A DNA stretch of 64,000 nucleotides from Sinobacterium caligoides (GTDB lineage: Bacteria; Pseudomonadota; Gammaproteobacteria; Pseudomonadales; Sinobacteriaceae), in NCBI RefSeq assembly GCF_003752585.1, contig NZ_RKHR01000003.1, positions 992,001 to 1,056,000 on the forward strand, given 5' to 3'. Below are positions 63,743 through 64,000 of the stretch, piece after piece; the first letter of the stretch is position 1, and each line of letters begins with the position of its first letter. Below the pieces are notes generated by a model. That model had not been told where the DNA came from. It made no database searches and saw nothing but the letters and a program-made list of their open reading frames with translations. A program made the translations under genes and the position numbers.

Positions 63743-63756
63743 CTGGTTCAGTCCAG
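63743..63756. promoter_or_regulatory. Degenerate PhnR-type operator at the regulator gene
   Basis: CTGGTTCAGTCCAG keeps the outer CTGG/CCAG arms of the other two sites but has a different centre. It lies 10 bp upstream of the GTG codon, which fits autoregulation. Confidence 0.5.
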
Positions 63757-63863
63757 ATTATATCGTCCTTGATTAAGCTGCAAGCAAAGCGTAATTAGGC
63801 GATCAAATTCTCAAGCAGTCACATATTTGACATATTCAGCGGTTATTCTTGTCGGTATTCCAA

Positions 63864-63879
63864 TCTGGTATAGACCAGA
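63864..63879. promoter_or_regulatory. PhnR-type operator upstream of phnW
   Basis: TCTGGTATAGACCAGA has 6-bp arms and the HutC core GT-A-TA-G-AC. It is 26 bp upstream of the phnW ATG and is the best of the three copies. Confidence 0.72.
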
Positions 63880-63905
63880 ATGACTCTAGACTGAGGTTTA
63901 CGCTG

Positions 63906-64000
63906 ATGAATAACCCCTATTTGCTCCTGACACCCGGCCCCCTGACCACCTCGAAAGCCGTGCGCGAATCGATGATGAAAGATTGGTGCACCTGGGACGA
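63906..64000 (+). CDS. phnW: 2-aminoethylphosphonate-pyruvate transaminase, N-terminal part
   Basis: The first 31 codons run off the window edge. The peptide [20 protein letters not shown] and the following [10 protein letters not shown] match the conserved N-terminus of PhnW (PLP-dependent class V transaminase converting 2-aminoethylphosphonate and pyruvate to phosphonoacetaldehyde and alanine). GAGG precedes the ATG by 9 nt. Divergent from the regulator; operator 26 bp upstream. Confidence 0.9.
   Translation, partial: MNNPYLLLTPGPLTTSKAVRESMMKDWCTWD

Overview
The window reads as a chromosomal segment of a Gram-negative gammaproteobacterium, probably marine or another free-living heterotroph. 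The signs are a tesA/ybbA/ybbP cluster in the E. coli order, an RND efflux pair, a NorR-Hcp-Hcr nitrosative-stress module, a two-partner-secretion CdiB/CdiA locus, and an ABC import system for 2-aminoethylphosphonate with a GntR regulator and the first codons of phnW. Lipoprotein signals, sigma-54 and Zur-type sites also fit. I cannot name the genus from sequence alone. No rRNA, tRNA, CRISPR array or complete classical IS was seen.

Layout. 0.3-2.5 kb: two overlapping paralogous exported endonuclease/exonuclease/phosphatase (EEP) proteins. 2.6-6.5 kb: ybbP-ybbA (minus) divergent from tesA (plus). 6.6-10.9 kb: loosely spaced plus-strand single genes (GNAT, hypothetical, deazaflavin-type oxidoreductase, LysE exporter, membrane protein), with inverted and short tandem repeats in the gaps. 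11-18.7 kb: LysR/PhzF pair, methyltransferase, a zinc-chaperone GTPase behind a near-perfect Zur box, and an MFS/LysR pair. 19.3-28.1 kb: a 2614-residue protein carrying LamG-like jelly-roll segments and four phage-tail-type repeats, followed by a tail-fibre-like protein behind an unusual leader with two strong Shine-Dalgarno sequences and a 29-codon ORF. 28.2-30.7 kb: two lipoproteins convergent with that pair. 31.4-36.0 kb: norR, two NorR-type sites, a sigma-54 promoter, then hcp-hcr. 36.1-42.7 kb: nitrilase, small membrane protein, second deazaflavin-type oxidoreductase, RND adaptor and pump.

42.8-58.8 kb (minus strand) is a contact-dependent-inhibition type locus: cdiB, a 3354-residue cdiA ending in a predicted HNH/EndoVII-type nuclease toxin, two candidate immunity genes, then a displaced toxin-like fragment with its own putative immunity gene. 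A REP-associated tyrosine transposase (RAYT) sits at the 5' edge of that fragment. Five direct and one inverted copies of a GTGGGTGYCT element punctuate the module junctions, and a ~130-bp direct repeat brackets the displaced module. 59.1-64 kb: phosphonate import (fused permease, ATPase, binding protein), GntR regulator and the start of phnW, with three matching operators.

The strongest candidates for undescribed biology are (1) the giant LamG/phage-tail-repeat protein with its tail-fibre-like partner and leader ORF, and (2) the toxin-immunity array whose module boundaries coincide with RAYT-associated repeats.
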